Positions 44,693 to 45,657 of a DNA stretch of 45,657 nt are shown piece by piece (positions within the stretch are counted from its first letter, which is position 1; each line of letters starts with the position of its first letter). The notes under the pieces were generated by a model. That model made no database searches. It was given only the letters and a program-made list of their open reading frames with translations, and was not told the origin of the DNA. The position numbers were made by a program, and so were the translations under genes. The DNA is taken from assembly GCA_028280565.1 (NCBI GenBank), contig JANQLQ010000213.1, forward strand, positions 1 through 45,657, given 5' to 3'. This DNA comes from Fulvivirga sp. GTDB lineage: Bacteria > Bacteroidota > Bacteroidia > Cytophagales > Cyclobacteriaceae.

Positions 44693-45013
44693 TAATTTAT
44701 CACTAAAGAAACCATGGAAGGTAAATAAAAGTTTACTTTTTATCCAAGTGGACTTAAAACTTTTTTACTTGTAATTGATTATCGAATAACCAAGTATGGA
44801 TCTTAATAGGTAAATGATCAAGTACTAAACTATGTTGTTTCCAATCGCAGGATAAGTCAAACTTTATACAATAGTGCTATGGGAACCAAGTCAAGAGGTT
44901 TTAAAGCGATCTACCTGCTTATTTAATCTGCCCTATTCCTCTCCAGGATCATGGGCAGCGGAGGGAAGTTCTTAGCCCTAATGGCTATGACCGCCAAGCA
45001 TCACCCAGTCCAA
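44693..45013. other. Intergenic region upstream of hicA
   Basis: A 321-nt gap. The 44727-44740 palindrome lies near the hicA end. Nothing else is recognised: no conserved repeat, RNA gene or coding frame supported by composition. Confidence 0.5.
44727..44740. promoter_or_regulatory. Candidate HicB operator
   Basis: AAAAGT-TT-ACTTTT, a perfect 6-bp-arm palindrome 35-48 nt upstream of the hicA start, in the position expected for autoregulation by an HTH-containing HicB. Confidence 0.4.
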
Positions 45014-45433
45014 TCACGCACCCAACATGGGCAAATGTTTCACACGATGATAAGTTAGGGCCAAGGTAATACAATGCTTTAATGCCGAAGTAGGCACTTC
45101 CTGGTCGAGTGGGAAAATAATGGCCCGGTTCCCTTCAAAAGCAAGCTGATCGCCATAGATCATCCTGAACGTATCTACCAGCCCGGTGGTACAAATGAAA
45201 TACATGGCATATTGCCCCGGTGTAGCCTTTTTCCAATCGATGCGGATGGTGCTGCCTCCTTTAGCCACGTAACTCGGTTCTCCCCATTTCAACGTTTCTT
45301 CCAGCCGGCTTACTCCTTCGGTCTCCGAAGCAGTATCTAGGATAAGTTTCCGCAGGTAGAATAGTTTTTGCTGGATGGCCGCCGGGTATTCCCGGATGAT
45401 TTCTGTGACCTTTGGATTTTCGATGAAATTCAT
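45014..45433 (-). CDS. DUF1801 domain protein
   Basis: A 139-residue cytoplasmic protein of the DUF1801/YdhG-like fold: FIENPKVTEIIREYPAAI near the start, then LEETLKWGEPSYVAKGGS, QYAMYFICTT and NRAIIFPLDQEVPTSAL. The family has an iron-chaperone-like structural relation (frataxin-like) but no established function in most members. A single minus-strand gene next to repeat A copy 3. Confidence 0.85.
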   Translation of the reverse strand: MNFIENPKVTEIIREYPAAIQQKLFYLRKLILDTASETEGVSRLEETLKWGEPSYVAKGGSTIRIDWKKATPGQYAMYFICTTGLVDTFRMIYGDQLAFEGNRAIIFPLDQEVPTSALKHCITLALTYHRVKHLPMLGA

Positions 45434-45562
45434 TGAAGTAGGTTAAGGATAGATAACATAAAGATATTTTTGTTATACGAGGGATTTTGTGTTGGAGATA
45501 CACTAGTGTCTTGTCAATCCCCAATTGACGTGTAAGATTAAACAATGAACTCTATTTGCCAA

Positions 45563-45657
45563 GTTGGGAAGTTCTCGATCAGTAAGCAGTAGGCAAAGGT
45601 CAGTAGGCAAAATAGGGGGTTGCCGACTGTTTACTGCCGACTGCCGACTTTGGGAAC
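45563..45657. repeat. Dispersed hairpin repeat family A, copy 3
   Basis: Contains GCAGTAGGCAAAGGTCAGTA, GGCAAAATAGGGGGTTGCCG, then ACTGCCGACTGCCGACTTTG and GGGAAC at the very end of the window; the element may continue beyond it. The 7-nt units GCAGTAG/GACTGCC make direct and inverted repeats. No gene is seen in 45434-45562. Confidence 0.7.

Overview
The window looks like chromosomal DNA of a Gram-negative Bacteroidota bacterium, most likely of the Cytophagales type. The support is a LytS/LytTR two-gene system, a DUF2141 protein, a short (about 550 aa) alpha-glucan phosphorylase, starts without clear Shine-Dalgarno sequences, and -7 boxes of the TAnnTTTG type. This placement is inference from gene content; no rRNA or tRNA gene is present. 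Most genes are moderately GC-rich, with clear AT-rich islands at about 14.3-15.5 kb, 23.5-24.9 kb and 44.1-44.7 kb.

Region 1 (0.4-8.0 kb, minus strand) is a TetR-controlled RND efflux operon: TetR regulator, membrane nucleotide cyclase, lipoprotein adaptor, RND pump, TolC-like channel. A near-identical 13-bp palindrome lies at the front of the tetR, cyclase and adaptor genes, which suggests one TetR regulon that includes a second-messenger enzyme. Region 2 (8.4-23.0 kb) is central carbon metabolism: MBL hydrolase, zwf-pgl, divergent gnd, transketolase, a CorA transporter, a double universal stress protein and glycogen phosphorylase. A DUF4143 AAA ATPase preceded by a perfect 23-bp inverted repeat interrupts it.

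Region 3 (23.0-29.8 kb) is repeat-rich. An AT-rich two-gene cassette encodes a divergent HipA-type kinase followed by a detached HipA N-terminal-like (HipS-like) protein, with no HipB-type DNA-binding partner. It sits between two direct copies of a roughly 275-bp MITE-like element with 34-bp terminal inverted repeats; a third copy lies at 29.1 kb. An SRPBCC lipoprotein, a short-chain dehydrogenase and an AraC regulator follow.

Region 4 (29.8-39.1 kb) has a LytS/LytTR pair divergent from a second RND tripartite operon (adaptor, pump, TolC-like channel) that continues into a DUF2141 protein and a BamA/TamA-type barrel. The two RND systems are paralogous. Region 5 (39.2-45.7 kb) holds a divergent NAD(P)H/FMN oxidoreductase and HxlR regulator, a polytopic membrane protein, a DUF433/DUF5615 toxin-antitoxin pair whose toxin has an in-frame stop, methionine aminopeptidase with a small 2-TM protein, a CAT-like acyltransferase, a HicAB module and a DUF1801 protein. 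A hairpin-forming repeat family occurs at both ends of the window and at 9.5 kb.

Strongest leads: the reversed, regulator-less HipT/HipS-like pair; the three-operator TetR-cyclase-efflux unit; and the MITE family whose ends differ between copies in a structure-preserving way.
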